A DNA stretch of 33,427 nt from Calycina herbarum (lineage: Eukaryota; Ascomycota; Leotiomycetes; Helotiales; Pezizellaceae): assembly GCA_001414485.1 (NCBI GenBank), contig LLEY01000317.1, positions 1 to 33,427 of the forward strand. Reading direction: 5' to 3'. Shown here one piece after another: positions 30,469 through 33,427 of the stretch. Within the stretch, counting starts at the first letter, position 1. Every line of letters begins with the position of its first letter. The position numbers and the translations under genes are program-made. The notes beneath the pieces were generated by a model. It was not told where the DNA came from, made no database searches, and was given only the letters and a program-made list of their open reading frames with translations.

Positions 30469-33150
30469 ATGGCCTGGCAATCGCTGTCCGGTATGGGAAG
30501 TGGTGGGAATGGGGGCAATGGACCGGTGGATGCTGCACAGCAGCAGGCAAACCAACAACCTCAGGGCACTGAGTACACACTACAGGGTGCGTTCAAAGAG
30601 CCGAAGTATTGATGTAAAAGGGGGGATGCTGACAGTTTCTAGGTGTTATGCGCTTTCTCCAAACCGAATGGCATCGACATGAGCGAGACAGAAATGCTTG
30701 GGAGATTGAGCGACAAGAGATGAAAGGCCGAATTGCGCGTTTAGAAGGAAGCACCCGCAAAGCCGATAGCTCCAACAAAGCCCTCAAGAAATATGTGAAT
30801 ATGTTGGAGAAGGCCTTAAAGGAGAGGGATACTCAGGTCAAGGCGCTTAAATCGGGAAAGGAGGCCAATATTGAATCAGTACGCGACCAAAAGGAGAGGG
30901 AGAGTAATGCTTTTAAGAAGAGACGTAAGTTTATACTTTGAAAATTTCTGCGCCTTTCAGCTAATAATGTGACCAGCTTCTCAAGGCAAACCTCACAATT
31001 CCTTCCTAGTGGTAGATGGCGAAGGTGAAGGAGAGGGCGAGTTAGATCGGACAGAAGAAGATCCTGATAGGGGGAACCTCAAAGGCTTCATGGACAAAAC
31101 ACAACAAGAGCTCACATACCTCATGGTATCCCCATCGAACCCACTGCCTCCACGAGAGCCTCTCCCACAAGAAGAGATATTACTCCAGCCACCTTCCTTT
31201 GGTCCTGCGCCTGGTCAACAAAGCTTAGAGGAGATTTATCAACAACAACCACGACAGAAGAGTATGCGCGAGTCAAACTTGTCACGTCCATCTCCCACTC
31301 CAAACCACCAACCACCTCCAGTGCCTCTGACTTCGAGTCTGGCTGTGAGAAATCCAGAACCAGTACCAATGTCTCGATCTCTAGCCGACCAACAACCATT
31401 ACCACAACCTTCGCAGCCACAGGAGTGGTCTCCAACATTCCAAATTGCTGAGCAACCTCAAGAAGAGCCAGTCACAAAGATTAATCACACATTTGATTCA
31501 TACGGAAGAGCTGTTGATACTGTAGAACAACCAGCAGAGAAGGAACCCCCTACCGAGGCAGATGGTTGGGATTTCAATGAAGCAGCACAATTCCCTGAGC
31601 CTGAAGTTAAACCTGCTCCTCAGAGACCCGACACAGATTTATTCCCAATTGCTCAAGATCCACCCAAATCACCAAATCGAGGTCCAGGATCGCATCGGAG
31701 AAAAGGTTCAATGTCCAGACGGAAAAGTGCAGATCCAGAATTATCCCTGAATCCAGCCCAAAAGACGGATAGTGGTAATTTTCGGGTGCGGTTTGGTTTA
31801 CGGGGGCATCTGGATGCGGTGAGATCGGTGATTTTTAGTGGTGGGGGAAGCCCTGGCGAACCCGAAATATGCACGGCGGGAGACGACGGGACGATAAAGC
31901 GATGGATTATACCAGCTCGTTATGATGCCCAGCCAGGCATGCATGCGGCCCTCAGTGACCTGGATATTCAGAGTTACTTTACACACCGTGGGCATACTGG
32001 CGCTGTGATGTGTTTGACATCATGGTCACCATCTCAGAATTTCTCCAGTGGTGGTCGAGCACAGGGTGATGGTTGGATCTTTTCGGGCGGTCAGGATGCT
32101 ACTGTACGAGTATGGGAGCGTGGTAGAGTGGATCCAAAGGCTACTCTTGATGGTCACACCGATGCCGTTTGGACTGTATGCGTATTGCCGGGAACCTCAG
32201 GATCAGTCTTTGGACAGAACAATCAATATGGTGGTCCTGATCGTATTCTCCTCGCAACTGGAGCTGCGGATGGAGTGGTCAAGGTATGGTCTGTCAGTGC
32301 ACCACCGCAGTTGGTGTCACCACAAGCAGGAAGTGGCCGCAGAGGGGGTCGCGTTCGTGGTAATTCCATGTCCTCCGGATCAGCCTTCCCCTCATCGCCT
32401 CAACCCAGTGTTGCGTCCAACTCGCCCTTCAACTACACCCTCATCCATTCCATCTCGAGAGCAAACAGTAAGGCCTCACCAACTTGTATCACACCCTTAT
32501 CCGCATCCGGCGACGCTTTCGTGGTCTCCTACTCTGATGCTGCGGTTCTCGTTTACGATACTCGAACTGGAGAGGAGGTCGCGGCTATGGCCAGTTTGGA
32601 AACCTATAATGGGACTAATACGTGTGGAGTCAATGCCATTGTCGCTACGACCAACGGACTCGATGGATCTCTGAGTTTCGATAGCGGGAGAGCGCTTTCG
32701 GAGGATGATAGTGTTGTTGGGGGAGCGACGAGATCTAGTGGTGGTGTGGAGGGGATTATCATCAGTGGACATGAGGATCGATATATCCGCTTTTACGATG
32801 CGAATAGTGGTAAGTTCTCCTCGAAGATAAACTCCTCGGCCCCGACGCAAGAGGGAAAAACGGAAACAGAAGCTGACGAAAGCTCCACAGGGCAATGCAC
32901 ATACAACATGCTTGCTCACCCGGCCGCCATCTCATCACTTTCCCTATCGCCTGATGGCCGCGAACTCGTTTCCGCGGGTCATGATGCCAGCTTAAGATTC
33001 TGGTCGCTGGAGAAGAGGAGTTGTACTCAAGAAATTACGAGTCATCGGTTAATGAGAGGGGAGGGCGTTTGTTCGGTAGTCTGGAGTCAGGATGGGAGAT
33101 GGGTCGTCAGTGCGGGGGGTGATGGGGTTGTGAAGGTTTTTGCGAGATGA
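30469..33150 (+). CDS. pro11: Striatin, WD40 scaffold of the STRIPAK complex
   Basis: Exons 30469-30586, 30643-30924, 30977-32809 and 32891-33150 give 830 residues. Striatin is the B''' regulatory subunit of PP2A and the scaffold of STRIPAK. In filamentous fungi this complex (Sordaria PRO11, Neurospora HAM-3) is needed for hyphal fusion and fruiting-body development. The N-terminal conserved block [20 protein letters not shown] leads into a coiled coil (about 50-110). A Pro/Gln-rich linker follows. The C-terminal WD40 propeller starts at [13 protein letters not shown] and ends [11 protein letters not shown] ... [11 protein letters not shown]. The third intron (32810-32890) is 81 nt, a multiple of three, with no stop. 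It is inferred from GTAAGT, a CTGACG branch site, CACAG, and the family sequence running directly from DANSG to [12 protein letters not shown]. If it is not removed, the product is 857 residues. Confidence 0.95.
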
Positions 33151-33427
33151 GGTAACTTTCTAGGGATGGAATTTGACGAGCAAGGTCAAGACACGAGAAA
33201 GATGAGAACGTCAGTTTTTTGGTTTTGTGCTTGCGACGCAAAGCCAATGGGAAAAACGAAAAAATACCCTCTACCGATTCCTTTCATGTATTTTTGAACC
33301 CTTCTTTTTCTTGTGGGGCATTTGCATAGGGGGATCCATCGTCTCTTTCTTTTTATTACTGTACTTGGTTCCCCTGGTTTGTGGGGGGAGAAGTGGTAGG
33401 GGGAGAGGAGTGGGTGGGGGGGGGGGG
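33151..33427. other. Striatin 3' flank
   Basis: Short T- and G-rich sequence with no gene; it ends in a G run at the window edge. Confidence 0.5.

Overview
This window looks like a filamentous ascomycete nuclear chromosome, most likely from a leotiomycete (Helotiales-like) fungus. The evidence is protein-coding genes split by many short GT-AG introns, mostly 46-65 nt, with CTNAC/CTGAC-type branch sites. The families are also typically fungal: a PDR-type ABC transporter, a sedolisin, an ankyrin protein with a fungal N-terminal domain, the GPI subunit PIG-P and the STRIPAK scaffold striatin. The class-level placement is inference from overall family resemblance; no marker here proves it.

Layout. 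0.6-5.6 kb (-): a seven-exon full-size PDR/ABCG transporter. 6.8-7.7 kb (-): a tandem EthD-type barrel gene with a one-base frameshift. 8.3-8.6 kb (+): a possible 50-residue gene. 9.2-11.4 kb (+): an ankyrin protein, convergent with an AYR1-like short-chain dehydrogenase (11.5-12.4 kb, -). 13.4-15.1 kb (-): two tandem RNase III-fold genes; the upstream copy carries a nonsense codon. 16.0-17.3 kb (+): an FAD monooxygenase, convergent with a secreted sedolisin (17.5-19.6 kb, -). 20.5-26.0 kb (-): a large locus of conserved fungal proteins of unknown function, full of palindromic intronic repeats. 26.7-28.1 kb (-): an alpha/beta hydrolase, divergent from PIG-P (28.6-29.4 kb, +). 30.5-33.2 kb (+): striatin.

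The most unusual part is 20.5-24.2 kb. Four introns of one minus-strand locus are 169-290 nt long. At least three of them (23027-23195, 23353-23642, 24019-24202) are homologous to each other. They share a branch site plus acceptor, a near-identical GTAAGA donor start, and long imperfect inverted arms that would fold into hairpins. This is the pattern of introner-like elements, repeats that spread as ready-made introns. The fourth intron holds a palindromic insert with 12-bp perfect inverted ends, and a separate TA-flanked MITE-like element lies just 3' of the gene. The host gene shows possible decay: a phase mismatch at one introner and an in-frame TAG.

No secondary-metabolite backbone gene, tRNA, rRNA, CRISPR or virus-like sequence was recognised. 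The oxidoreductases, EthD protein and PDR pump do not form a convincing cluster. Intergenic stretches are listed; most hold only repeats or promoter-like motifs.
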